Shown: positions 1 through 5,044, numbered from the stretch's first letter. The stretch is 6,200 nt of DNA from Microcaldota archaeon (GCA_028866975.1 JAGWHG010000037.1:1-6200); one strand, 5' to 3'. Program-made: numbers and translations. The notes: generated from the letters alone by a model not told the origin.

Positions 1-162
1 ACTGTTCTTAGTGGTGGATTAAGTCAGGCCTATATTAATTATTTTAACTTTGCTGGCCGTTCTTATCAGGTTATTCCTCAAATCACGAGGGAAAAAAGAC
101 AAAACAGTGATCAAATATTAAATTATTACTTTAATACCTCGAATGGAATATATTTATTATGA
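1..162 (+). pseudogene. Fragment of an RND-family efflux permease, cut at both ends
   Basis: Frame 1 is open from the window edge for 53 codons to a TGA at 160-162. The translation contains AYINYFNFAGRSYQVIPQ and later QILNYYF...NGIYLL. From memory this resembles the periplasmic porter region in the second half of bacterial RND (AcrB/HAE1-type) drug-efflux pumps, where the family usually continues with a PLSTI-like segment after this point. Here the match ends at base ~157, exactly where a different gene starts. I counted about 30% G+C in bases 1-158 and about 60% in 161-320. RND pumps are inner-membrane proton-driven transporters of ~1000 residues, so this is a small internal piece. The abrupt end and composition jump point to a junction rather than a functional gene. 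I am fairly sure of the family and unsure whether the junction is biological. Confidence 0.65.
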
Positions 163-890
163 AGCGTGCTGCGATACAATTCATCCGCGGCGAGCCGGCG
201 CTCCTGATAAGAAAGCAGCGCACTGTGGTCATCGGCGATCTGCACATCGGCGTGGAACTTGGGCTCGGCACGCAGGGCATACACGTATCGAATGCTTCGC
301 AGCGCCTGGCGAGTAGGATAAACAGCCTTCAGGACATGTGCGGCGCGAGGTCGCTTGTGTTTCTCGGCGACATAAAAGAGAGCATCGGCCACCCGACAAA
401 AGAAGAAGCGGATGCGATTCGCATATTCTTCAGGGCGCTTAGCTGCAAAAAGATCGGCATTGCAAAGGGCAACCACGATGCCAACCTTAAGGAGATCGTC
501 GCAAGCCTGGGTTTGGATATAGAAATGGGAAAGGAGCTTTTTGTCGGCGACTGTGCGCTGCTGCACGGCAATGCGCTGCCGAGCGATGACGCGATGCGCA
601 AAAGGTACATCATAACAGGGCACATGCACCCAGCGCTCTTTGTGGGCGGCGAGAAAAGGAAGGTTTGGCTGATCTCAAGGCTTGGCAAGAAATCGGCAGC
701 GTACAAGCACGGCAAAGAGACGGAGCTTATCATCGCCCCTGCGTTCAACGACCTTATTGTCGGCAGCGCAATAGACCGTCGGACCAAGGCAAGGCATCCG
801 CTCTTCAAGAACGATGTCTTTGACTTCGGCACGACTAAGGTATTCGGTCTTGACGGCGATCTGATCGGAAAAATAGACGGCCTTAGATAG
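159..890 (+). CDS. Archaeal SbcD/Mre11-related metallophosphoesterase (COG1407/TIGR00024-like)
   Basis: This is a 243-residue calcineurin-like phosphoesterase with all the metal-binding motifs in order: GDLHIG (26-31), GDIKE (70-74), GNHD (104-107), HGN (136-138) and GHMHP (154-158). These supply the Asp, His and Asn ligands of a two-metal centre. The family is related to the nuclease part of SbcD/Mre11. It is a single-domain cytoplasmic enzyme whose physiological substrate is not established. The motif before GDLHIG (GEPALLI) and the overall length are typical of the archaeal group. The ATG at 159 places the first motif at the expected distance. No ribosome binding site precedes it, and the upstream DNA appears to belong to an unrelated RND gene, so the native promoter may be missing. 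The gene ends tail-to-tail with the geranylgeranyl reductase, overlapping it by 8 bases. Confidence 0.9.
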   Translation: MKRAAIQFIRGEPALLIRKQRTVVIGDLHIGVELGLGTQGIHVSNASQRLASRINSLQDMCGARSLVFLGDIKESIGHPTKEEADAIRIFFRALSCKKIGIAKGNHDANLKEIVASLGLDIEMGKELFVGDCALLHGNALPSDDAMRKRYIITGHMHPALFVGGEKRKVWLISRLGKKSAAYKHGKETELIIAPAFNDLIVGSAIDRRTKARHPLFKNDVFDFGTTKVFGLDGDLIGKIDGLR

Positions 891-2328
891 GGTTCGGCTT
901 GAAGCGCTGCTTTGCCTCTGCTATTTCCTTATCCACCGCAGCTCTCCATGGCTTGAAGTCCTTGATGTCCTTAGGGTAGTTGGCGTAGAGCTTGTTGAGC
1001 CTCTTCATCGCGCTGACTACGTATACGAGATTCTTAAAAGCAGTGATGTTGCCAAGCCCATGCAGCACCTTTGTGACCGCGCTTGCCATGCTTACTTCGG
1101 GAACCAGCCCGTAGCTTATCTGGATCGCCTCCTCCTTGGTCAGGAAGTGCGCCATTCCGTAGTTTATCAGATCGTTGTTTAAGCTCTGCAGATATATCCT
1201 AAATACCTCGAGCCCTGCGGTCTTATTGCCGTAGCTCTCGTTGAACATGAGATTGTACTTCCAGAGGTATTCCATGTCGGTCCTTCCCTCCTGCACCGCC
1301 TGTGCTGCAACCTGGCCTGACTGGACGCCTGCGACCATCGCAGGGCCGATTCCTCCTGCGCTGATTGGGTTTGGCATCGCCATGCTATCGCCTGCGCCGA
1401 GGTAGTTGTTGTAGACCAGGCAATCTAGCTGCCTTCTGACAGTCACCGACCAGTAGCCCTTTGCGTTGTTGTGCTCGTTGTTCATCCTCATGTTCTTTAT
1501 GACCGGGTTCCACTGTATGTACTGGTCGATTAGCGTGTGGAGCGTGTCCTTCTTGCCCATCTTTTGGTTTCTGATGTCGATGCTGTGCTTTTCGACTCCG
1601 AGGCCAACGTTCATCTTGTTGCCCCTCTTTGGGAACACCCACCCGTAGCCGCCTGGCGCGAGCTGCTGGTTTAGGTGGATTATGCAGTTCTTTGGATCGT
1701 AATAGTTGAGGTCCTCGTGGTCCGGATCGAAATCTACGATGTATCTTCCGGTAGACTCGATGTCGTCTATGCTGATGTCCTTTTGTATGAATTCATGCGC
1801 CTGCGTCGGAAGCCTTCTTCGAATCATGCTTGCGACACCAAGAGTGTCGATCACTATCTTTGCGCTGACCTTGTACTGCTCCTTTTTGTCGTCCCTGCCG
1901 AACACGCCAGTTATCTTGCTGCCCTCGAGTATCGGCCCTTCCACCTCATGGCCCGTAACGTATTCTGCACCGTATTTTATCGCGATGTCGCGCAGCTTGT
2001 TGCCGAACTTGGGCCTGTCAAGCACATATCCTTCTCCGTCGAAGACTATCTTGTTCTTGAAATCCGGGCTGAGCGCATATACTCCGTCGACTTTCACCTC
2101 GAGCTCGGGCTCTGCGAAATTGACTCCGAGGTTCTCCTTTATGTAATCGATGTGGGACTTTGCGACCGCATCGCCGCACACCCATCCCCAATTCGTCTTC
2201 TTTCCCGCCTCAGTCGGAACGTTTCTGTCTATGAGAAGTACCTTTGCTCCGCCCTTTGATGCTGCCGCCGCAGCGAGCGAGCCGGCTATGCCTGCCCCTG
2301 CAACTATAACGTCATAGGATTTCTCCAT
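883..2328 (-). CDS. Geranylgeranyl reductase family flavoprotein (archaeal lipid saturation)
   Basis: This 481-residue FAD-dependent oxidoreductase is of the GGR/FixC type. The N-terminus carries the dinucleotide-binding GAGIAG (11-16), with an acidic residue closing the second strand (D34). WVCGDA (49-54) contains the Cys found at this place in Sulfolobus-type reductases (C51). The family signature YGWVFP (228-233) is followed eight residues later by GLG (242-244). GAGDSM (311-316) is the second FAD-binding motif. Known family members hydrogenate the geranylgeranyl chains of archaeal ether phospholipids at the membrane surface, and this is the inferred role. The protein is somewhat longer than the usual ~390-455 residues, with the extra length in the helical C-terminal part. 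ATG 2328 lies seven bases after the rpoK stop, so the two genes are probably co-transcribed. The exact substrate (archaeol precursor or another polyprenyl compound) cannot be told from sequence. Confidence 0.9.
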   Translation of the reverse strand: MEKSYDVIVAGAGIAGSLAAAAASKGGAKVLLIDRNVPTEAGKKTNWGWVCGDAVAKSHIDYIKENLGVNFAEPELEVKVDGVYALSPDFKNKIVFDGEGYVLDRPKFGNKLRDIAIKYGAEYVTGHEVEGPILEGSKITGVFGRDDKKEQYKVSAKIVIDTLGVASMIRRRLPTQAHEFIQKDISIDDIESTGRYIVDFDPDHEDLNYYDPKNCIIHLNQQLAPGGYGWVFPKRGNKMNVGLGVEKHSIDIRNQKMGKKDTLHTLIDQYIQWNPVIKNMRMNNEHNNAKGYWSVTVRRQLDCLVYNNYLGAGDSMAMPNPISAGGIGPAMVAGVQSGQVAAQAVQEGRTDMEYLWKYNLMFNESYGNKTAGLEVFRIYLQSLNNDLINYGMAHFLTKEEAIQISYGLVPEVSMASAVTKVLHGLGNITAFKNLVYVVSAMKRLNKLYANYPKDIKDFKPWRAAVDKEIAEAKQRFKPNPI

Positions 2329-2335
2329 GGATTCA

Positions 2336-2506
2336 CTACTTTCGTACCACTACTATAGGGATTACTCCCGCCTCGAATTCGACTTTTGCAAGGTCCAATG
2401 GGTTTACCATGTTCTGCGGAACCTTCACCAGAGGAGGTGCGCCATATGCGAGCTGAAGCGCGCGTGCGCCTATAATCCTGGCTATCTCAAACTTGTTGTA
2501 TTCTAT
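2336..2506 (-). CDS. rpoK: DNA-directed RNA polymerase subunit K (Rpb6/omega homologue), unusual start
   Basis: The minus strand between the reductase start and base ~2518 encodes a short protein with KFEIARIIGARALQL, then GAPPLV and EFEAGVIPIVVVRK before a TAG at 2338-2336. ARIIGARALQ, GAP and the terminal GVIPI are the conserved core of archaeal RpoK, which helps assemble and stabilise the polymerase. Archaeal RpoK is typically ~55-60 residues, so the product looks complete. The frame has no ATG, GTG or TTG at its front: it is closed by TGA at 2524-2522, and the only Met codon (2410-2408) lies mid-protein. The best start is ATA at 2506-2504 (56 residues), five bases after AGGTG, a plausible ribosome binding site. 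ATA 2518-2516 would add four residues. A sequence error near the start is the alternative. Seven bases separate it from the reductase gene. Confidence 0.85.
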   Translation of the reverse strand: MEYNKFEIARIIGARALQLAYGAPPLVKVPQNMVNPLDLAKVEFEAGVIPIVVVRK

Positions 2507-2568
2507 CTTAACACCTATAAATCAGGCCGCCGGGCCAAAAGAACCTGCACCCTCGGGCTAACACTAAC

Positions 2569-2578
2569 ATATAATATA
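2569..2578 (-). promoter_or_regulatory. Candidate TATA box for the rpoK-reductase operon
   Basis: The minus strand reads TATATTATAT here, in AT-rich DNA between GC-rich blocks. A transcript starting about 26 bases downstream (~2547) would carry a leader of about 40 bases into rpoK. The leader includes a short GC-rich inverted repeat, GGCC-CGGC-GGCC, at 2536-2525. The same AT-rich patch read on the plus strand (CATATAATATA) could serve as TATA box for the candidate small RNA at 2597, so it may be bidirectional. Assigned by sequence only. Confidence 0.4.
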
Positions 2579-2596
2579 CACGAAAACCTTTTTAAG

Positions 2597-2676
2597 CGTT
2601 GGTTAGGCCCTATCGCCGTATCGGCTATGGCCCAACGTCAATTAACGACAATTGACTGGGTTCTTTTCTCGTTTTA
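2597..2676 (+). ncRNA. Candidate structured small RNA: two consecutive hairpins followed by a T-rich run
   Basis: This non-coding stretch holds two adjoining inverted repeats. In the first, CGTTGG (2597-2602) pairs with CCAACG (2632-2637). GCC/GGC (2607-2609 with 2629-2631) continues it after a four-base bulge, and GCCG (2615-2618) pairs with CGGC (2622-2625) around a three-base loop. In the second, GTCAATT (2637-2643) pairs perfectly with AATTGAC (2650-2656) around a six-base loop. A T-rich run (2661-2676) follows and could terminate archaeal transcription. A TATA-like CATATAATA lies about 26 bases ahead of 2597. No conserved protein is visible here. It does not match C/D or H/ACA guide RNA, RNase P or SRP RNA as far as I can judge. 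The hairpins could instead be regulatory DNA or a leader of the next gene. Confidence 0.3.
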
Positions 2677-2680
2677 TAAG
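2672..2680 (+). promoter_or_regulatory. TATA box for the PH-domain/zinc-ribbon gene
   Basis: TTTTATAAG lies here. Transcription about 26 bases downstream would begin near 2702, giving a ~14-base leader. That leader holds GGAG (2704-2707), eight bases ahead of ATG 2716, a reasonable Shine-Dalgarno match. This supports ATG 2716 over the in-frame TTG at 2683, which would lie upstream of the predicted transcript start. Confidence 0.5.
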
Positions 2681-2715
2681 CCTTGCACAAGACAGTTATT
2701 ACGGGAGTGCGCTGC

Positions 2716-3213
2716 ATGGAGAACGGGCATAGTGGCGATGCCGCTTATATACGCGAAGTGCTGGGAAATGACGAGCATGTGATGGCGAGCGCGACGCAGA
2801 GGCGATGGGGCCCTGGAGGCGAGCTGACGACCCCGATAACCCTTGTTGCCACGGACAAAAGGCTGATAGTGATAAGCAGGACAAAATTCGGCTTGAAGCG
2901 GGACCATGAGATAGTCCAGTACTCAAACATTGTCGGCGCAAAGCTGATACACGGCTTTGTATCATCATCTGTTGCAATACGCGTGAGGGGATATAAGATA
3001 ACGACCAAGGGCGCAAGCGAGGAGATCCACGGCTTTGTGACGCCAGCTGCAAAGCACCTAATCGACTATGTAAATATGAAAATCGGAAGCGCGCCCGACC
3101 AGGCAGCCGCGCAGCCGAACGGGCACTCCGATAAAAACGTGTACTGCACGGCATGCGGGGCCGTGAATTTGCAGGGTTCGAAATTCTGCAGCGCGTGCGG
3201 CAAATCCTTGTAG
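2716..3213 (+). CDS. PH-domain protein with a C-terminal zinc ribbon
   Basis: The product is a 165-residue soluble protein. Residues ~10-122 resemble bacterial-type PH domains (YokE/bPH-like): LGNDEHVMASA, a strand pair with LVATDKRLIVISR (43-55), DHEIVQYSNIVGAKL (63-77) and a C-terminal helix. The DKRL(I) turn after a hydrophobic strand is the usual family hallmark. A short Gln/Ala/Pro-containing linker (~124-140) leads to a zinc ribbon with Cys144-x2-Cys147 and Cys158-x2-Cys161. No signal peptide or membrane segment is visible, so the protein should be cytoplasmic. Function is unknown: PH-like domains of this type mostly bind proteins or lipids. ATG 2716 was chosen over TTG 2683 on promoter and ribosome-site placement. 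The gene ends one base before the convergent glycosyltransferase stop. Confidence 0.75.
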   Translation: MENGHSGDAAYIREVLGNDEHVMASATQRRWGPGGELTTPITLVATDKRLIVISRTKFGLKRDHEIVQYSNIVGAKLIHGFVSSSVAIRVRGYKITTKGASEEIHGFVTPAAKHLIDYVNMKIGSAPDQAAAQPNGHSDKNVYCTACGAVNLQGSKFCSACGKSL

Positions 3214-3214
3214 C

Positions 3215-3922
3215 TCATCTTATTGGCGCATAATCGTCATTTGAGCTCTTAAACAGCCTATACCTTAGCATGTTTCCAACGTGATAGGCAAAATACTCGC
3301 CTATGCCCCATTTTGCGACCCTTCTCGTGCTCGTCTCGACGTGTGCGCCGTGCAGGAACTTTATTTTGCCCAGATGCTTTATTCTCCTCGAGAGGTCCCA
3401 GTCCTCGTACGTTATCAGCTTCTCGTTGAAGCCGCCGATCTTCCTAAACGTCTTGGCATCGACAGCAAAATTTGAGCCGACTATCGAGGGCTGGCCCAAT
3501 ATTATGCTCGCCCTAACGAAGAGCACAGATACGAAGATGTAACCAAGCCGCATCAGCGTGCCGCTCCTTTCAAGGGCATATATAGGCCCTGTTGCTGCAA
3601 CTGTTCCGTCGCCAAACGCTCTTGAATATACGCCCAACAGGTGCTTTGAGGGCTTCGTATCGGCATCGATGAAGACGAGTATTCTGCCTTTTGCGACCTT
3701 GGCGCCTGCATTCCTGCCGGCACTGATCCCAGCCTTCTTTTGTATGACGACCCTTGCCCCGTACTTCCTTGCAATCTCCCGTGTACGGTCCTTGCTGGCC
3801 TTGTCGGCTATGATCACTTCGAAATCCCTATACGTCTGCGCCTTGAGGGCCTCTAGAGGTATTCTTATGTACTTCTCTTCGTTGAGGGTAGGTATGACTA
3901 CGCTTATGGTAGGCAAATTCAA
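3215..3922 (-). CDS. Family 2 glycosyltransferase (GT-A fold)
   Basis: The 235-residue protein opens with SVVIPTLNEEKYI (7-19), the GT2 nucleotide-binding start. FEVIIADKASKDRT (34-47) follows, then GRNAGAKVAKG (69-79) and the metal-binding IDADT (85-89; DxD at 86-88). TYEDWDLSRR (171-180) carries the acidic ED pair expected of the catalytic base. It should transfer a sugar from a nucleotide-sugar donor to a lipid, glycan or protein acceptor; donor and acceptor cannot be read from sequence. A hydrophobic segment (~123-142) might associate with the membrane, but there is no clear polytopic region. The start is a TTG at 3922-3920; the frame is closed by TAA shortly upstream, and no ATG occurs before residue 123. 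The second TTG (3916) is an alternative. It diverges from the RNHCP gene and converges on the PH-domain gene. Confidence 0.85.
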   Translation of the reverse strand: MNLPTISVVIPTLNEEKYIRIPLEALKAQTYRDFEVIIADKASKDRTREIARKYGARVVIQKKAGISAGRNAGAKVAKGRILVFIDADTKPSKHLLGVYSRAFGDGTVAATGPIYALERSGTLMRLGYIFVSVLFVRASIILGQPSIVGSNFAVDAKTFRKIGGFNEKLITYEDWDLSRRIKHLGKIKFLHGAHVETSTRRVAKWGIGEYFAYHVGNMLRYRLFKSSNDDYAPIR

Positions 3923-3935
3923 GCACCAGAAACAA

Positions 3936-3943
3936 TTTTATAG
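3936..3943 (+). promoter_or_regulatory. TATA box for the RNHCP gene
   Basis: TTTTATAG is centred about 30 bases before ATG 3970, so the predicted transcript would be leaderless or nearly so. No Shine-Dalgarno sequence is seen ahead of the ATG, consistent with leaderless initiation. The box falls near the predicted start of the divergent glycosyltransferase transcript, so the two promoters overlap. Confidence 0.5.
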
Positions 3944-3954
3944 CGATAGATATT

Positions 3955-3963
3955 CATATAATA
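3955..3963 (-). promoter_or_regulatory. Candidate TATA box for the glycosyltransferase gene
   Basis: The minus strand reads TATTATATG. A start about 26 bases downstream (~3933) leaves a leader of about 10 bases before the TTG start at 3922. The alternative minus-strand box TATAAAAT (3934-3941) is too close to the start codon. Weak evidence, by position and composition only. Confidence 0.35.
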
Positions 3964-3969
3964 GTTTTG

Positions 3970-4293
3970 ATGACGGCAGGCGAACGAAAGAACTTCAAGA
4001 AGGTCGTCGAGGACTTCACATGCGAGAACTGCGGCGAAACTGTCAGGGGCAACGGCTATACCGACCACTGCCCGAGATGCCTTTGGGGAAAGCACGTCGA
4101 CAACGTTCCGGGGGATAGGGCGTCGAAGTGCCGGGGGATGATGGGGCCGGATTACGTGACATACGAGGAGGGCAACTACGTCATACACTATCGGTGCATA
4201 AGATGCGAAGCTACAAAGAGGTTCAAGGCTGCAGCCCAGGACAACCCTGAGGAGCTTGAGAAATTGATGAAGAATGCAGGGGAAGAGATTTGA
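3970..4293 (+). CDS. RNHCP-domain zinc-binding protein
   Basis: This 107-residue protein has the core DHCPRCLWGKHVDNVPGDR (32-50), a close variant of the RNHCP motif (PF12647) that names the family. Three Cys pairs are visible: C18/C21 (FTCENCG), C34/C37 and C76/C79 (YRCIRCE), with H33 and H42 near the second. A compact zinc-binding fold is likely. The family's biochemical role is unknown; zinc-ribbon character suggests nucleic-acid binding, which is inference. ATG 3970 is preferred over the adjacent in-frame TTG 3967 because it suits a leaderless transcript. The last six codons (NAGEEI) and the TGA stop lie in or at the edge of a 20-bp direct repeat identical to a tRNA 3' end further right. 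The native C-terminus may therefore have been altered by recombination. The family is, to my knowledge, mainly bacterial. Confidence 0.85.
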   Translation: MTAGERKNFKKVVEDFTCENCGETVRGNGYTDHCPRCLWGKHVDNVPGDRASKCRGMMGPDYVTYEEGNYVIHYRCIRCEATKRFKAAAQDNPEELEKLMKNAGEEI

Positions 4294-4294
4294 A
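4275..4294 (+). repeat. Left 20-bp att-like direct repeat (tRNA 3'-end copy)
   Basis: TGCAGGGGAA-GAGATTTGAA is identical over 20 bases to 4958-4977. On the minus strand it reads as a tRNA 3' end: T-loop TTCAAAT, T-stem CTCTT, acceptor CCCCTGC, discriminator A. Flanking bases differ between copies on both sides. This copy contains the RNHCP stop codon and lies one base beyond the stop of the PIN toxin gene. Confidence 0.85.
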
Positions 4295-4654
4295 TCACTC
4301 CTCGAGTTTGGTTCTGCTTAGGCCGAGCCTGTCGTAAACCTTATCCGAACTGATTATTCCCTCTTCTGCATGTGCAGCGTGGAAAGCATCGAAAACGTTT
4401 ATTTTTTTCTCTTTTATATAATACGCAGCTTTCAGATATGTCGTGTCGCTGCTTTTGGTTATCGCAAGGACATCTGCAACCACCCTGACAGGATCGAGTT
4501 GGTATCGCTCCGCAAGAAGCATGAGCTCCACGAAGGTCGTTTCGGAAGTGCTGATGTTATTGCGGTATCTTTCTAGCAGCCTGGTGGCATTAGTTTTCAG
4601 CCAGTCGCTGCCTTTCAAAAGTGCCAAGAAGAAGTCGCTATCGGCATACATCAT
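4295..4654 (-). CDS. vapC: PIN-domain toxin, VapC-type ribonuclease
   Basis: A 119-residue PIN domain with the expected acidic residues: D5 in MYADSD (2-7), E43 in TTFVELML (39-46), D89 in VFDAFHAAHA (87-96) and D104 in IISSDKVYDRLGL (100-112). These line a Mg2+-dependent single-strand RNase site; VapC toxins typically cleave tRNA or rRNA. Length is normal for VapC. The start ATG (4654-4652) overlaps the antitoxin stop in ATGA, so the genes are translationally coupled; a second ATG follows at once. The upstream gene is an AbrB-fold protein, which supports toxin-antitoxin function: the antitoxin tail would block the active site. The stop codon abuts a 20-bp tRNA-derived direct repeat. The RNA target is unknown. 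The PIN assignment is secure, toxicity is inferred. Confidence 0.88.
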   Translation of the reverse strand: MMYADSDFFLALLKGSDWLKTNATRLLERYRNNISTSETTFVELMLLAERYQLDPVRVVADVLAITKSSDTTYLKAAYYIKEKKINVFDAFHAAHAEEGIISSDKVYDRLGLSRTKLEE

Positions 4655-4884
4655 ATCCCCCTCTTCGCTTCGCGGTGTATCTCCTCTTTGAACTGTTTTA
4701 CGGATTTCCTGGGCAGCTTGCTGCCTATTCTTGCGAGATCCTTCGCAGGATTTTGGGGCACAGGAACCAGCCTTATTTCCTCGCCTATCTTTACGGCAAA
4801 GAACTTGCTTCCTGGCCTTTCCCTAAAAGTTTTCGGGAGATAGATTCTCCTCTGCCTATCCACCACGACCATGGTCCTTTCCAT
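4651..4884 (-). CDS. vapB: AbrB/SpoVT-fold antitoxin, VapB-type
   Basis: The product is 77 residues. Residues 5-42 (MVVVDRQRRIYLPKTF, then GSKFFAVKIGEEIRLVPV) match the AbrB swapped-hairpin DNA-binding fold: a basic turn, the I-x-LPK element usual in this family, and a hydrophobic closing strand. Residues 43-77 are charged and probably form the extended tail that wraps the PIN toxin. ATG 4884 was chosen because a strong TATA box lies about 25 bases upstream. The frame stays open for 34 more codons, but that sequence is AT-rich promoter DNA and would include the TATA box. Antitoxins of this type form complexes with their toxin that bind and repress their own promoter, so autoregulation is likely. 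The stop overlaps the toxin start by four bases. Confidence 0.82.
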   Translation of the reverse strand: MERTMVVVDRQRRIYLPKTFRERPGSKFFAVKIGEEIRLVPVPQNPAKDLARIGSKLPRKSVKQFKEEIHREAKRGI

Positions 4885-4904
4885 AGTATGTTGATAATGG
4901 TAGA

Positions 4905-4913
4905 GATATATAA
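4905..4913 (-). promoter_or_regulatory. TATA box of the vapBC operon
   Basis: The minus strand reads TTTATATAT, close to the archaeal consensus, about 25 bases before ATG 4884. This predicts a leaderless antitoxin mRNA and fixes the start codon. The surrounding 4885-4957 is very AT-rich with T- and A-runs and holds no recognisable gene. An operator for the AbrB-fold protein would be expected here, but I see no clear inverted repeat. Confidence 0.6.
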
Positions 4914-4957
4914 ATATTTCCATTTTTTGCTGATTTTTTCCAAAACTATAAATAGTG

Positions 4958-4977
4958 TGCAGGGGAAGAGATTTGAA
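4958..4977 (+). repeat. Right 20-bp att-like direct repeat (3' end of tRNA-Leu-like sequence)
   Basis: Identical over 20 bases to 4275-4294 and in the same orientation. On the minus strand it is the 3' terminus of the tRNA-Leu-like sequence at 4958-5044, from the T-loop TTCAAAT through the acceptor strand CCCCTGC to the discriminator A. This copy therefore shows where the repeat came from. Confidence 0.85.
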
Positions 4978-5044
4978 CTCTTGCATCCACTAAGGGAAGC
5001 GGATCCTAAGCATGATGAGTTTGACCGGGCTCCGCCATCGTAGC
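4958..5044 (-). pseudogene. Degenerate tRNA-Leu(UAG)-like sequence
   Basis: The minus strand has the elements of a long-variable-arm leucine tRNA in order: TGGCGGAGCCCGGTCAAA (D-arm, 5037-5020), anticodon loop CTTAGGA (5010-5004; anticodon UAG), a 16-base variable region with a short TCC/GGA stem, T-arm AAGAG-TTCAAAT-CTCTT, and CCCCTGCA. The length to the expected first base is 87, right for tRNA-Leu. However, the 5' acceptor strand GCTACGA does not pair with CCCCTGC, the D-stem GCG/CTC has a mismatch, and the anticodon stem TCATG/TCCGC barely pairs. A GCAGG five bases long at 5048-5044 could be a displaced acceptor remnant. The 5' half also encodes the C-terminus of the AbiEii toxin. It is most likely an attachment-site copy or decayed gene; a functional but unusual tRNA is less likely. 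Confidence 0.55.

Larger units (their letters stand above)
4275..4977. mobile_element. Putative minimal vapBC cassette bounded by tRNA-derived direct repeats
   Basis: Two perfect 20-bp direct repeats, 683 bases apart, enclose only an AbrB-like antitoxin gene, a PIN toxin gene and their promoter. The toxin stop sits against the left repeat and the operon promoter lies just inside the right one, so the pair fills the interval almost exactly. Integration at tRNA 3' ends with duplication of the 3' segment is the common pattern for archaeal and bacterial integrative elements. No integrase is encoded, so this would be a remnant or a passively moved cassette. Recombination between repeats, or two nested integrations, would explain it equally well. 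Confidence 0.5.

Noticed and set aside
130..136. TTTAATA as a TATA box about 26 bases before the phosphoesterase ATG
   Set aside because: Spacing suits a leaderless archaeal promoter, but these bases lie inside the RND reading frame and in the low-G+C segment, so chance AT-richness is more likely.
329..832. Minus-strand open frames of ~167 codons inside the phosphoesterase gene
   Set aside because: They are antisense to a gene with every catalytic motif and show no family features.
2683..2715. TTG at 2683 as the start of the PH-domain protein
   Set aside because: It lies only a few bases after the TATA box and so upstream of the predicted transcript start. ATG 2716 has GGAG eight bases before it.
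2327..2782. Long plus-strand open frame across the rpoK region
   Set aside because: It is antisense to the well-conserved rpoK, crosses the promoter and hairpin region, overlaps the PH-domain gene and shows no recognisable domain.
4941..4955. Plus-strand CTATAAATAG as a promoter
   Set aside because: No plus-strand gene follows. The next sequence is the 3' end of the tRNA-like element and the antisense of the AbiEii gene.
4885..4986. N-terminal extension of the AbrB-like antitoxin to the ATG at 4986
   Set aside because: The extra 34 codons would cover the TATA box, the AT-rich promoter and half of the right repeat, and add nothing typical of the family.
4978..5010. Archaeal bulge-helix-bulge intron in the anticodon loop of the tRNA-Leu-like sequence, to explain the non-pairing stem
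   Set aside because: Only about 22 bases lie between the anticodon loop and the T-arm, too few for an intron plus the stem and variable arm. No sequence complementary to the 5' anticodon stem occurs there.
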